Part shown: piece after piece, positions 16,138-23,628 of the stretch
Layout of the letters: every line of letters begins with the position of its first letter
How positions within the stretch are numbered: the stretch's first letter is position 1
Origin: a virus
Strand: one strand, 5' to 3'
IMG/VR virus record: IMGVR_UViG_3300050821_006235
Span: 1 to 64,000 of that record
Length of the DNA stretch: 64,000 nt
Translations under genes and position numbers: made by a program
Notes under the pieces: generated by a model
Database searches by the model: none
What the model was told of the DNA's origin: nothing
What the model saw: the letters and a program-made list of their open reading frames with translations, nothing else

Positions 16138-16599
16138 ATGGCCAGCACGAACACCACCGCCACCGCGGCGGCGACCCTGGCCGGGGTCTCCCTCTCCACC
16201 ATCCGCACCTGGTGCCGCGTCGGCGCCGTCGCAGCCGTCAAGACGGCGGGCAAGTGGGTCATCGACGCTGCGAGCCTCGCCCGCCGCATCGCGATCGGCG
16301 CTCAGCGTGAGGACGCCCGCATCGCCGCCATCGAGGCCGCCGCCGACCTCGTCGACACCAGCGCCTTCAAGGACGCGAAGAAGGCCCGCGACAAGGCCGT
16401 TCAGATCTTGATCGACCGCAGCCTCGTCGCGACCCGCCACGAGGGCCAGTTCTTGGTGGTCGGTTCGGATGCCGAGCACACCTACCTCGTTGAGACCGTG
16501 GGCGAGCGTTCCTGCCTCTGCAAGGGATCGGCCCACTGGGGCCGGTGCTCGCACCTGCTCGCCGCTGACATCAACAAGATCCTCACCCTCGCCGCCTGA
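16138..16599 (+). CDS. HTH protein with SWIM-type zinc motif
   Basis: 153 aa from ATG at 16138 after GAGGGAGA. The N-terminus is a MerR/helix_17-type HTH (ATLAGVSLSTIRTWCRVGAV), then a helical linker. The C-terminal part has CLCKGSAHWGRCSHLLA, fitting the SWIM zinc-finger pattern CxC-xn-CxH. SWIM domains bind DNA or protein. It lies right behind the inverted repeat and probably controls itself and the genes to 19753. Confidence 0.75.
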   Translation: MASTNTTATAAATLAGVSLSTIRTWCRVGAVAAVKTAGKWVIDAASLARRIAIGAQREDARIAAIEAAADLVDTSAFKDAKKARDKAVQILIDRSLVATRHEGQFLVVGSDAEHTYLVETVGERSCLCKGSAHWGRCSHLLAADINKILTLAA

Positions 16600-16638
16600 A
16601 CCGCCCACCGCCGCCCCACCTACTCGCAGGGAGCCGAG

Positions 16639-16905
16639 ATGCCCGCCACCGACCGCACACTCACCGAGCGGCTAACCCCGCAACAGATGAACATCCTCGG
16701 AGTGGTCAAGGAATGCGGCCCCGTGACCGCGTCCAAGGTGGGCGGCCACCTGCGGATCAGCTACAGCTCAGCTCACTCCGGGCTTCAGGCGCTGGAGCGA
16801 AAGGGCCTCGTTGGCGCGGTCTACACGGGCCAGCGCATGCGTGGCCGCGCCTACGAGGCCAGCCGGCGCGGCAGGACCGTCGCGAGTGACGCCTTCGAGG
16901 ACTGA
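16639..16905 (+). CDS. Winged-helix protein, MarR-like
   Basis: 88 aa, ATG after CAGGGAG. QQMNILGVVKECGPVTASKV and the following HSGLQALERKGLVG form a winged helix, ending in a basic wing (MRGRAYEASRRGR). Likely a DNA-binding regulator. It lies 39 nt after the HTH-SWIM gene. Confidence 0.7.
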   Translation: MPATDRTLTERLTPQQMNILGVVKECGPVTASKVGGHLRISYSSAHSGLQALERKGLVGAVYTGQRMRGRAYEASRRGRTVASDAFED

Positions 16906-16996
16906 CCCCCTGACCTCCCTGGGGCCGGAGCTCCATTCCCCTTGCCTCCGGCCTCAGGGACCCCCAACCCGCCCGAGATCAACGAGAGGACCCAAG

Positions 16997-17458
16997 ATGA
17001 CCACCAGCCCTCCCGCCCCGCAGGTCGAGCGCAACGAGCGCACTTCCGGCACCATCACCGAGATCGTGTGGACCGCCCGGGACGGCGAGACCGTGGCGGC
17101 CTTCGCCGTCCAGCACGACACCGCCGCGAAGACCGAGTTCTTCACCGAGCCCATCGAGACCTGGTCGGCCCCGCACCTCGGCATCCACCGCTCGGTACCG
17201 CTGAGCGCGACCGGGAGCGGCCATTGCCGGGTCATCGGCGGGCCGTGCTCCCACACGACCTCCGGCACGGTCGACGCCGCGAAGCTCCTGATCCGCTGGC
17301 GCGAGGCGGAGCAGGATGACGCGGTCATCGCCGACGCGCTGGCCGACCTGCTCGCATCGGAGACCGAGACCGCCGCCGACCCGGACGGGGTCGAGGGGTG
17401 GAAGGCCCGCATCCTGGCCGGTACCGAGCCGAAGAAGTTCATCGAGTTCCCGGCCTGA
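16997..17458 (+). CDS. Unknown 153-aa protein
   Basis: 153 aa, ATG at 16997 after GAGAGGACC. Beta-rich N-terminal half, one Cys pair (CRVIGGPC), and a helical acidic C-terminal half that begins ADALADLLAS. No family recognised. Confidence 0.65.
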   Translation: MTTSPPAPQVERNERTSGTITEIVWTARDGETVAAFAVQHDTAAKTEFFTEPIETWSAPHLGIHRSVPLSATGSGHCRVIGGPCSHTTSGTVDAAKLLIRWREAEQDDAVIADALADLLASETETAADPDGVEGWKARILAGTEPKKFIEFPA

Positions 17459-17527
17459 CGCTGCGTCCTGCCGGATCCCAAGCGGGTCCGGCTCACGGAA
17501 CGCCAAGCCCCCGAGAAAGGGAACCGC

Positions 17528-18139
17528 ATGCTGGAGATGAAGGACTGGCGTGGGAACGCGCTGACGCCCGGGTGCGTGGTGCTGTACCCGCGCACGTCGG
17601 GGCGGTCCTGCGAGGTACAGGAGGGGATCCTGCTGGACGTGTGGCGGGTCTACAAGCCGCCGGGTTCGTGGGAGTGGAAGCGGCTCCACGACGGCCAGGA
17701 CGTGCCCACCGAGGAGGTTCCCGAGTGGGATCGCCACTTCGACCCCGCGAAGCCCACCCGGCCTTGTGAGAACGAGTTGCGGGTGCGTATCCAGCCGACC
17801 CGGTCCAGCCGCGACTTCCACCGTGGCGGCATGACCTGGGACCGGGAGGCAGGCAAGTACGAGCCTCCGGCCGAGTTCAAGCCGATCACCCTGACGATCT
17901 GCGAGAACGTCACGTTCCTCGCCCCGGCTTCCCCTGAAGCGGAGATACGGCACAGGTCGGCACCGTGGGTGTTCCTGGTCAGCCAGCACGTCACGGTCAC
18001 GGACAAGGAGGGAACCGTCACCGGGCTGCTGACTGGCGTGTCCGTGGACGTGATCAGGGTCTGGACGGAGCAGGGCGAGTGCGCTGTGCCGACCGAGAGC
18101 GTCGTCTCGGTCGTCCCGGCAGACGCGAAGGAGACCTGA
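17528..18139 (+). CDS. Unknown 203-aa beta-rich protein
   Basis: 203 aa, ATG with GAAAGGGAA upstream. Trp-rich start (MKDWRGN), then mainly beta, with segments such as ITLTICENVTFLAPAS and WVFLVSQHVTVTD. No Cys motif or membrane segment. It precedes a run of very small genes. Function unknown. Confidence 0.65.
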   Translation: MLEMKDWRGNALTPGCVVLYPRTSGRSCEVQEGILLDVWRVYKPPGSWEWKRLHDGQDVPTEEVPEWDRHFDPAKPTRPCENELRVRIQPTRSSRDFHRGGMTWDREAGKYEPPAEFKPITLTICENVTFLAPASPEAEIRHRSAPWVFLVSQHVTVTDKEGTVTGLLTGVSVDVIRVWTEQGECAVPTESVVSVVPADAKET

Positions 18140-18140
18140 G

Positions 18141-18356
18141 ATGCCCACCACCCACACCGAGTACGCCGTCCGCTACACCGTCACCCAGTACGGCAAGCCC
18201 GCGGTCATCGTCGAGGAGGCCCTGCGCTCCGAGGACCCGCGGGCGGCCGAGCCGATCCTTCGGGCGGCCCTGAGCTTGCAGGACAAGCTCGGCATCGACC
18301 GGGACGCCGTGATCGTCTCCCGCACCGTCGCCGTGTCGGACTGGGCGGAGGAGTAG
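18141..18356 (+). CDS. Small unknown protein
   Basis: 71 aa, ATG one base after the preceding stop and after GGAGACC. Beta-alpha-beta pattern with a conserved-looking VRYTVTQYGKPAVIVEEALR core. No family recognised. Confidence 0.6.
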   Translation: MPTTHTEYAVRYTVTQYGKPAVIVEEALRSEDPRAAEPILRAALSLQDKLGIDRDAVIVSRTVAVSDWAEE

Positions 18357-18358
18357 CC

Positions 18359-18577
18359 GTGGACTTCACCGATGGCCGCCAGATGCTCGCCGACGTCGCC
18401 GCCCTCATCGACGCGCTAGACGCCGTACAGGCCGCTAAGACGCCCGAGGAGGAAGCCGCCGCGAAGCTGCGTGTTGAGGTTGAGTGCGCTCTCGGGCACG
18501 CGGCGTCGATGGAGCGGGCACGCGCCCGAGCCCTCGACATGATCCGCCGGCCGTTCCGTTTCGACGAGGAGACCTGA
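18359..18577 (+). CDS. Small helical protein
   Basis: 72 aa from GTG at 18359, after GGAGGAG. Entirely helical (ALIDALDAVQAAKTPEEEAA) and acidic. Function unknown. Confidence 0.6.
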   Translation: MDFTDGRQMLADVAALIDALDAVQAAKTPEEEAAAKLRVEVECALGHAASMERARARALDMIRRPFRFDEET

Positions 18578-18578
18578 C

Positions 18579-18797
18579 GTGCCCGAGACCGACGACGTGA
18601 CCCCGAAGCGCGGGATGCGTTTCCTGCACCGGCACTGGGTCACCGAGGCCCGCACCCCGGAGGAATGCGTGGTCACCCGGGTGACTTCGCTGGCCGTGTT
18701 CTACCGGGTGGGCGGCGCTGACGGTGCCAAGTACTACCTCGACCGGGACAAGTTCCCGACGATCGTGAAGGAGTGGATCACCGATGACCGGACCTGA
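18579..18797 (+). CDS. Small unknown protein
   Basis: 72 aa, GTG at 18579 after GGAGACC. Mixed beta with a Trp and Tyr near the end (KYYLDRDKFP). Overlaps the next gene by 14 nt. Function unknown. Confidence 0.6.
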   Translation: MPETDDVTPKRGMRFLHRHWVTEARTPEECVVTRVTSLAVFYRVGGADGAKYYLDRDKFPTIVKEWITDDRT

Positions 18798-18990
18798 CCC
18801 GAGCGCCGTCCCGGACGATGCCCCACACGAGGTGACGTTCCGGAACGCGATCAACGGCCGGTGGTTCACCCGCCGGTACAGCAGCCGGGCGGAAGCCGAG
18901 GATGCCGCGCGCACCGAACGGCCGTTCAACAACACCGGGACCAAGATCAGACCGGTACCCACCAGCCCAGACGCCGAGGAGGCGGAGTGA
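18784..18990 (+). CDS. Small unknown protein
   Basis: 68 aa, ATG at 18784. A core INGRWFTRRYSSRAEAEDAA is a short beta-turn-helix. The C-terminus is acidic. Coupled to the next gene (GTGA). Confidence 0.6.
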   Translation: MTGPDPSAVPDDAPHEVTFRNAINGRWFTRRYSSRAEAEDAARTERPFNNTGTKIRPVPTSPDAEEAE

Positions 18991-19229
18991 GCAGCACCCA
19001 GCGCATCGCCTGGACGGAAGAACGCCATCACCAGCGCGGAGTCGTGAACGGCATCGACATGTTCGGGATCTCCTCGAACAGCCGACGGGGCGAGCCGCGG
19101 TGGGTCCTGTCCGGGACGCCATACGGCTACCGGCAGGACTTCGGGAAGTTCGACACCACCGATGAGGCCAAGGACCGGGCCGAGCTGGTGCTTGTCGAGT
19201 TCGTCGAGAAGCTCGGAGCGAGGTTCTGA
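18987..19229 (+). CDS. Small unknown protein
   Basis: 80 aa from GTG at 18987, overlapping the previous stop. Beta-rich with RWVLSGTPYGYRQDFGKF, then a helix ending LGARF. Function unknown. Confidence 0.6.
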   Translation: MSSTQRIAWTEERHHQRGVVNGIDMFGISSNSRRGEPRWVLSGTPYGYRQDFGKFDTTDEAKDRAELVLVEFVEKLGARF

Positions 19230-19408
19230 TGGCCGCGTTGAAGCCGACCGACCTGCCCGAGGGCAGCGCCGTCCTGATCAGCGTTGAAGACGGCATCTTC
19301 CTCGCCGAGTTCTTCCCGCTGCGCCACGATCCGTACCGCACCGGGAGAGGGCAGGGCGCCACCATCGAGGAAGCCATCCGTGAGGCTCTGGACGAGGCAG
19401 GCGAGTGA
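19229..19408 (+). CDS. Small unknown protein
   Basis: 59 aa. ATG at 19229 shares bases with the preceding stop (TGATG), and its stop in turn overlaps the next ATG. Beta hairpin followed by a helix (GATIEEAIREALDEAGE). Confidence 0.55.
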   Translation: MAALKPTDLPEGSAVLISVEDGIFLAEFFPLRHDPYRTGRGQGATIEEAIREALDEAGE

Positions 19409-19575
19409 TGGGCGCCGCCAGCATCCACGCCCAGTGCCTCGCGCTCCGGGAGCGGCAGGCCGGCTATGACATCTGCCGCAAGTCCAAGGGTCACACGGCG
19501 TCTGCGGACCCGCAGCGCCGAGAGCACTACGACCCGTCCAGCGAGCAGCGATGGACCGACGGCAAGGAGACGTGA
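19408..19575 (+). CDS. Short unknown peptide
   Basis: 55 aa, start overlapping the preceding stop (TGATG). Hydrophilic and basic. Supported by position and coupling only. Confidence 0.5.
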   Translation: MGAASIHAQCLALRERQAGYDICRKSKGHTASADPQRREHYDPSSEQRWTDGKET

Positions 19576-19576
19576 G

Positions 19577-19753
19577 ATGCCACCGGAGACCTACGCGGAA
19601 CGCCAGGCCCGGCTCGCCGATGACACGGCGCCCGCCAAGCAGATGTACGTGTTCGAGGTCCAAGACCTGACGTTCGAGCAGGCCATGCAGATCCTCCGAG
19701 ACTTCCACGCGAAGGGTTTCAAGGCCGAGAGCGTGCCGTACGCCCCCCGCTGA
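19577..19753 (+). CDS. Short unknown protein, end of the array
   Basis: 58 aa, ATG at 19577. Ferredoxin-like alternation: MYVFEVQDLTFEQAMQIL then a helix and a final strand. Directly followed by the hairpin at 19759-19799, so it closes the rightward operon. Confidence 0.6.
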   Translation: MPPETYAERQARLADDTAPAKQMYVFEVQDLTFEQAMQILRDFHAKGFKAESVPYAPR

Positions 19754-19758
19754 ACCCC

Positions 19759-19799
19759 AAGAGCGCCTCACCGCCCGCAAGGGATGGTGAGGCGCTCTT
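19759..19799 (+). terminator. Strong hairpin ending the rightward array
   Basis: Perfect 14-bp stem (19759-19772 with 19786-19799, outer arm AAGAGCGCCTCACC) around a 13-nt loop, 6 nt after the stop at 19753. No long T run, as is common in actinobacteria. It also separates the array from the leftward genes beyond. Confidence 0.8.
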
Positions 19800-19892
19800 C
19801 CGTGTCGCCCCCCGGACGTCACGCACGGTAGTTGTAGCAGGCCCGGCAGCCTGAACGCGAGTCGATCAAAGCGCCGACCAGCGAAACGCCGA

Positions 19893-19932
19893 GAGCGCCC
19901 CACCTCATCCGATTCGGAGAGGCAGGGCGCTC
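19893..19932 (-). terminator. Hairpin ending the leftward HicA-like operon
   Basis: GAGCGCCC at 19893-19900 pairs with GGGCGCTC at 19925-19932, with further partial pairing inside. It lies 15 nt beyond the stop of the gene at 19947-20291, so it fits a leftward terminator facing the previous one. Confidence 0.65.
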
Positions 19933-19946
19933 GGTGTGTCTGCGGG

Positions 19947-20291
19947 TCACGCCTCGGCGAAGTCGGCCTTGCGTACGTCCGGCTGGGCCGTCGGCTCGAA
20001 CGTCGGCCAGCCCGGTGTCGCACAGCCCGCCGCGTGCAGAGCACACCGCAGGTTCGCGGAGAACAGACGGTGAGCGTCGGCCTCGGTGTCAGCGACGATG
20101 CCCATGAGGACACTCATCCACCGCTCGGTGATGACCACCGTCGTGTCCGGGTCGATGATGCCGTCGTCCACGCCGGCCAGGTTGGCGAGCTCGTCGTCGA
20201 CTGCGTCGGTGAAGGCGTCGAATCCGTCGTCGGAGTCGCGCTCTGGGTCACTGCACTCGAAGGTGAGATCGGCGATCAGGTAGAAGGTCAT
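19947..20291 (-). CDS. Unknown acidic protein paired with a HicA-like gene
   Basis: 114 aa, ATG at 20291, 6 nt after the HicA-like stop. Acidic N-terminal half (CSDPERDSDDGFDAF), a central strand-helix (TTVVITERWMSVLMGIV), and a final part with two Cys. It is in the place a HicB-like antitoxin would take, but I see no clear HicB or RHH pattern. Its pairing with the small upstream gene is the main clue. Confidence 0.65.
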   Translation of the reverse strand: MTFYLIADLTFECSDPERDSDDGFDAFTDAVDDELANLAGVDDGIIDPDTTVVITERWMSVLMGIVADTEADAHRLFSANLRCALHAAGCATPGWPTFEPTAQPDVRKADFAEA

Positions 20292-20297
20292 GTTTCG

Positions 20298-20507
20298 TCA
20301 CCCTTTCCAGCATGTGGCCCGGCGCAACTGGCCGAGCAGGTTGGTCACGTAGTTGGGGTCTGATGGCGTCAGGGACATGCTCTTCTTGCACTTCCTCGGA
20401 CACGGGCAGTACATCTTCCAGTACCCGTTGTGCCGAAAGACTCGCCATTCCTGCCGCTCCGCCTCCTCGCGGATCTCTTTCAGCTCCTTGCCGAGCTTGG
20501 GCGACAT
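20298..20507 (-). CDS. HicA-like fold protein, catalytic His absent
   Basis: 69 aa, ATG at 20507 after AAGGGGA. The order helix (ELKEIREEAERQ), WRVFRHNGYWKMY, SDPNYVTNLLGQLRRA resembles small HicA-like proteins of actinobacteria (usual form W-K-G-H-W). Here Tyr stands where that family has the His, and a CPCPRKC loop is inserted where the others have a short turn. So mRNA-interferase activity is doubtful, and a zinc-binding relative is possible. Confidence 0.6.
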   Translation of the reverse strand: MSPKLGKELKEIREEAERQEWRVFRHNGYWKMYCPCPRKCKKSMSLTPSDPNYVTNLLGQLRRATCWKG

Positions 20508-20641
20508 CGGTGTCCCCTTACCTTCGGAGTGTAGGTCGGGGCACCATCCTGAACTAGAGCGGGGTTCCGGTTCCGGCGATTCTGAGATGAAACAGCAAGA
20601 TCCGAGCATCTGGCCACAACAGGCCACGGCGGGGACTCGGG

Positions 20642-21052
20642 TCACTCCCCGCGGATGACAGTCCGGTCCGCCGCCAGCACCTCATCAGCGGCACCGTCCC
20701 GCGACACCACGAACACCGGGATACCCGCCGGGATGCCGAGCGCCACCCGCTCCTCCGCTGATGGCATCCGCGAGGACACGTCCGTGTGGGCGTCGATCGT
20801 CACAACGGCCGGCTCGGGGATCACGTCCCGAACGTAACTGCGCTGGCCCGGCTCGGTCACGACCAGCCCCTCGTTGCGGAGGATCCCGATGGCCCTGCGA
20901 ACGGTCTCCCGCGAGACGCCGTGCTCTTGGATGAGGGTCTGTTCTGACGGGACGGTCTGCCCTGGTGCGAGCTGCCCGGAGGTGATCCGTTCTCGGAGCA
21001 GCCGCGCGATCCGCGCGTATCGCGGCTCGTACGAGTGCGGGTCCAAGGTCAC
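20642..21052 (-). CDS. GntR-family transcription regulator
   Basis: 136 aa, GTG at 21052. Winged HTH of the GntR type: YARIARLLRERITSGQLAPG, then PSEQTLIQEHGVSRETVRRA and ILRNEGLVV, followed by a short C-terminal domain shared with HutC/KorSA-like proteins. On Streptomyces plasmids and AICEs, such GntR proteins (KorSA of pSAM2) repress transfer genes. Its divergent position to the tra-like operon fits that role (inference). Confidence 0.85.
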   Translation of the reverse strand: MTLDPHSYEPRYARIARLLRERITSGQLAPGQTVPSEQTLIQEHGVSRETVRRAIGILRNEGLVVTEPGQRSYVRDVIPEPAVVTIDAHTDVSSRMPSAEERVALGIPAGIPVFVVSRDGAADEVLAADRTVIRGE

Positions 21053-21109
21053 GGAATGGACGCTAGGTCGCTACATCCGGACGCCTAGCCGGTGGTACGT
21101 CTAGACGGC
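21053..21109. promoter_or_regulatory. GntR operator candidate with three CTAG sites
   Basis: Between the divergent GntR gene and the next rightward gene. CTAG occurs at 21063-21066, 21085-21088 and 21101-21104. The last is the core of the perfect palindrome CGTCTAGACG (21098-21107). GGACGC precedes the first two. GntR proteins bind short palindromes of this kind. Confidence 0.55.
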
Positions 21110-21307
21110 ATGACGAGTTGGCAATACCTTCGGAACGTGGACAGCCCACCGCCCATCCCGGAGTTCACCGTCACCCGATCACCTGACGGCGGGTGGCTGG
21201 CCGTCCACAAAGGTGACCCGCGGATCACCGTCACCGCGCCGGACCACGCCCGGCTCGCCCTGATGTGCGCCGCTGCCCGGATCCGCCGCACGTGGGCGCT
21301 GGCATGA
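21110..21307 (+). CDS. Small unknown protein, head of the tra-like operon
   Basis: 65 aa from ATG at 21110; a GTG at 21092 in frame would add six residues but lies in the operator palindrome. Beta-rich (EFTVTRSPDGGWLAVHKGD) then a helix. Its stop overlaps the next ATG. Function unknown. Confidence 0.6.
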   Translation: MTSWQYLRNVDSPPPIPEFTVTRSPDGGWLAVHKGDPRITVTAPDHARLALMCAAARIRRTWALA

Positions 21308-21612
21308 CCAGCCCGCCCATCGTCAACCTGGACACCGAGCGCGCCCACGGCTTGCACCTCGGGACGGCACAGGCCGGGTCCGAGAAGATCAAGTGGCGGA
21401 AGTGGGGACCGACCGCCAAGGCCACGGTCGTCGAAACCACCTGCACCTGCAAAGCGCGGGTGTACGAGTTGGGTCATGCGGGCGGCGAACGGTATATCGC
21501 CAGGATCGACCGGGCACCCGACCAGCGGGACGTGATCCTCTATGCGGGTCCGATGCTCGCCGGGAAGGCCGACCGGCTGTGGCAGAAGATCCTCACCGGC
21601 GAGGCCAGGTAG
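21304..21612 (+). CDS. Small unknown protein with CTC motif
   Basis: 102 aa, ATG at 21304 overlapping the preceding stop (ATGA). A beta-rich centre, WRKWGPTAKATVVETTCTC, with a CxC pair, then a mixed C-terminal half. Convergent to the small gene at 21621. Confidence 0.65.
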   Translation: MTSPPIVNLDTERAHGLHLGTAQAGSEKIKWRKWGPTAKATVVETTCTCKARVYELGHAGGERYIARIDRAPDQRDVILYAGPMLAGKADRLWQKILTGEAR

Positions 21613-21620
21613 CGCGGGGG

Positions 21621-21887
21621 TCAGTCTTTTGTCCCGTTATCGGGTCGTGACTCGCCCTCATCTGGCAGGCTGGCTGCACGCCGTTCGGCCCATTCCGGGC
21701 GCGGCGGAGGGTCCTTACGGAGCCCGAGCAGGTAGGCGACCGACAGCCGCAAATAGGCGTTCAGACTGCCCGTGACCTCGACGGCGGCACTGAGGGCGTC
21801 GGCATAGGTGGACTCGTCCGGCCGCCACGAGCGCGGGTTGGACTTGTGCTTGTCGGGCCGACCTCGCCGCTTGTCCTCTCTCGCCAT
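21621..21887 (-). CDS. Small basic protein, possible DNA binder
   Basis: 88 aa, ATG at 21887. Basic start (REDKRRGRPDKHK) followed by RSWRPDESTYADALSAAVE and a LNAYLRLSVAYLLGLR helix, which could be a ribbon-helix-helix-like unit. It is alone on the minus strand inside a rightward region, like an auxiliary regulator. Confidence 0.6.
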   Translation of the reverse strand: MAREDKRRGRPDKHKSNPRSWRPDESTYADALSAAVEVTGSLNAYLRLSVAYLLGLRKDPPPRPEWAERRAASLPDEGESRPDNGTKD

Positions 21888-21951
21888 ATCTGCGGGATCG
21901 TCTCACGAGCGATTGCGCCACGTAAACGACCGGGGTAGTGTGGCTTGTGGT

Positions 21952-22050
21952 TGGTAGTTACCATCCGTGATGACAGACTCCAGGATCTCCCCCGTCCTGG
22001 ACATAAAGCGGGGCCCCGCCGGAAGTTCTCTAGGCCGACGGCGGGGCCCC
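21952..22050 (+). promoter_or_regulatory. Leader of the tra-like operon with strong hairpin
   Basis: TGGTA and TACCA at 21952-21963 flank a 2-nt centre. Downstream, a perfect 12-bp stem joins 22010-22021 to 22039-22050 (outer GGGGCCCC arms) around a 17-nt loop, 36 nt before the next start. It may be an attenuator, a terminator for upstream transcription, or a 5' UTR stabiliser. Confidence 0.6.
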
Positions 22051-22086
22051 TTGATCGAGACACCCCCCGATGAAGGGCGCTCGACC

Positions 22087-22278
22087 GTGACTTACGTTAC
22101 CCACGGCATCCCCGCTGGCAACAGCGCGGTCCCATCACAGTCCGCCAAGACGCTGATGCACTGCGGCAAGCCGCTCCTCGGCGCCGCAACCCGCTGGTGC
22201 GGCACATGCGGCCACGTCGTCCTCGCCGCCGACGTCTCCCACGACTTCGTACCCGTCGCCGCTGGCGGTGCCCGGTGA
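22087..22278 (+). CDS. Small zinc-ribbon protein
   Basis: 63 aa, GTG at 22087. MHCGK and RWCGTCGH give a likely four-ligand zinc site. Coupled to the next gene (GTGA). Function unknown. Confidence 0.65.
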   Translation: MTYVTHGIPAGNSAVPSQSAKTLMHCGKPLLGAATRWCGTCGHVVLAADVSHDFVPVAAGGAR

Positions 22279-22709
22279 GCTTCGAGAAGATCACCCTCCA
22301 CGTCGCGGTCTGCGACAACTGCGGCCCGGACTGGTGGGACGACGGCCAGACCGAAGCGCCACCCTCCTTCAGCAACCCCTTCGAAGCCCGCGCGACCCTC
22401 ACCAGCGACTTCGAGTGGCGCATCACCCGGCAGATCGACGGCCGGTTCCGCATGCTGTGCGGCCCCTGCGCCGCCCGTGAGGACTGCGACACCTACGGCC
22501 ACCTGTGGAAGGCCGCAGACATCGACCCCACCGTCCCAAGCCCGCCGCGCGCCGCCCCGATCGAGATGTGCCGCAGGTGCGGGAAGGTCCGCCGTGAGGA
22601 CACCCCGCCGATCGACCACCCCGAGTCGATGACGGCCCTCCTCGGCGACGAGCAGGAGAACTGGCTCGCCCTGGTGGACGAGACCCTCTTTCCCAAGGAG
22701 GCGGCATGA
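22275..22709 (+). CDS. Zinc-binding protein, unknown function
   Basis: 144 aa, GTG overlapping the previous stop. Three CxxC-type pairs (CDNC, CGPC, CRRC) spread over the protein suggest two zinc sites. It is coupled to the HNH gene downstream (ATGA). Confidence 0.7.
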   Translation: MSFEKITLHVAVCDNCGPDWWDDGQTEAPPSFSNPFEARATLTSDFEWRITRQIDGRFRMLCGPCAAREDCDTYGHLWKAADIDPTVPSPPRAAPIEMCRRCGKVRREDTPPIDHPESMTALLGDEQENWLALVDETLFPKEAA

Positions 22710-23374
22710 CCGCCCGGCAGGGTGGAGTCTGCCTGCACTGCGGCAACACAACCGAACGCCCCATCAGGCGCGGACTCTGCGACAACTGTTACAAACACTC
22801 CCGCAAGCCCGAGAACCGGGATGCGTTCGATGCTGCCTACCCGATCATCAAGAAGCCTTCGGCCGCGCCCTCTCGCTTCTTTACAGCCCAAGGACTCGAC
22901 CTCTCGTCCGCTGATGACAGGTTCAGAAGCCGCTTCTGGGCCAAGACCGATCGGTCGGGCGCGTGCTGGGTCTGGACCAAGCACTGCACGCCCCAGGGCT
23001 ACGGACAATTCACAGTGAGCAGGGGCTCCTTCAGAGGCGCCCACTCCGTGAGCTACGCCCTCACTCATGGGATCGTCCCGGTCGGCATGCACGTCTGCCA
23101 CACCTGCGACAACCCGCCATGCGTGCGGCCCGATCACCTGTTCCTGGGAACCGCCAAGGACAACTCGGACGACATGTGGTCTAAGGGGCGTCAGGGAACG
23201 CGTCACCCCGGCATTGAGCGAGCCAACGCTCGCCTGACCGACGACGACGTCCGCGCGATCCGGGCCGTGTCGCCCTACTTCGGCCGCACAACTGATCTGG
23301 CACGCCAGTACGGCGTCTCCGACACCACCATCCGAAAGATCCTCAGGCGCGAGAAGTGGAGGCACGTCGCATGA
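22706..23374 (+). CDS. HNH endonuclease with zinc ribbon and C-terminal HTH
   Basis: 222 aa, ATG overlapping the previous stop. An N-terminal ribbon (CLHCG to CDNCYK), a middle WVWTKHCTPQGYGQFT as in phage homing-type HNH proteins, then the core CHTCDNPPCVRPDHLFLG. The C-terminus has a helix-turn-helix (DLARQYGVSDTTIRKIL) that likely targets DNA. Immediately upstream of WhiB. A homing endonuclease is likely, but it is fully coupled in the operon. Confidence 0.85.
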   Translation: MTARQGGVCLHCGNTTERPIRRGLCDNCYKHSRKPENRDAFDAAYPIIKKPSAAPSRFFTAQGLDLSSADDRFRSRFWAKTDRSGACWVWTKHCTPQGYGQFTVSRGSFRGAHSVSYALTHGIVPVGMHVCHTCDNPPCVRPDHLFLGTAKDNSDDMWSKGRQGTRHPGIERANARLTDDDVRAIRAVSPYFGRTTDLARQYGVSDTTIRKILRREKWRHVA

Positions 23375-23628
23375 GCGAGCACTGGTCTGAACGGGCCCTT
23401 TGCGCCGAGGTTGGCGGTGACCTCTTCTTCCCGGAGAAGGGCGGCTCGACGTTCGAGGCGAAGAAGGTCTGCAAGGCGTGCGACGTCCGCGAGGAATGCC
23501 TTCAGGACGCGCTCGCCCGCGACGACCGCTACGGGATTTACGGCGGCCTTTCCGAGCGGCAGCGGCGGAGGCTCACCCGTGGGCGGGTGGCCGCAGCCAC
23601 GAAGACCGGACTGGCGGAGGCGTCATGA
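23371..23628 (+). CDS. WhiB-family Fe-S regulator
   Basis: 85 aa, ATG at 23371. The four cluster-binding cysteines C11, C34, C37 and C43 and the GIYGGLSERQRR turn are present. Wbl proteins hold a [4Fe-4S] cluster and regulate development, sigma factors or stress in actinobacteria. Phage-encoded WhiB (for example in mycobacteriophage TM4) can interfere with host WhiB. It overlaps both neighbours, so it is co-expressed with the membrane and TraB-like genes. Confidence 0.93.
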   Translation: MSEHWSERALCAEVGGDLFFPEKGGSTFEAKKVCKACDVREECLQDALARDDRYGIYGGLSERQRRRLTRGRVAAATKTGLAEAS

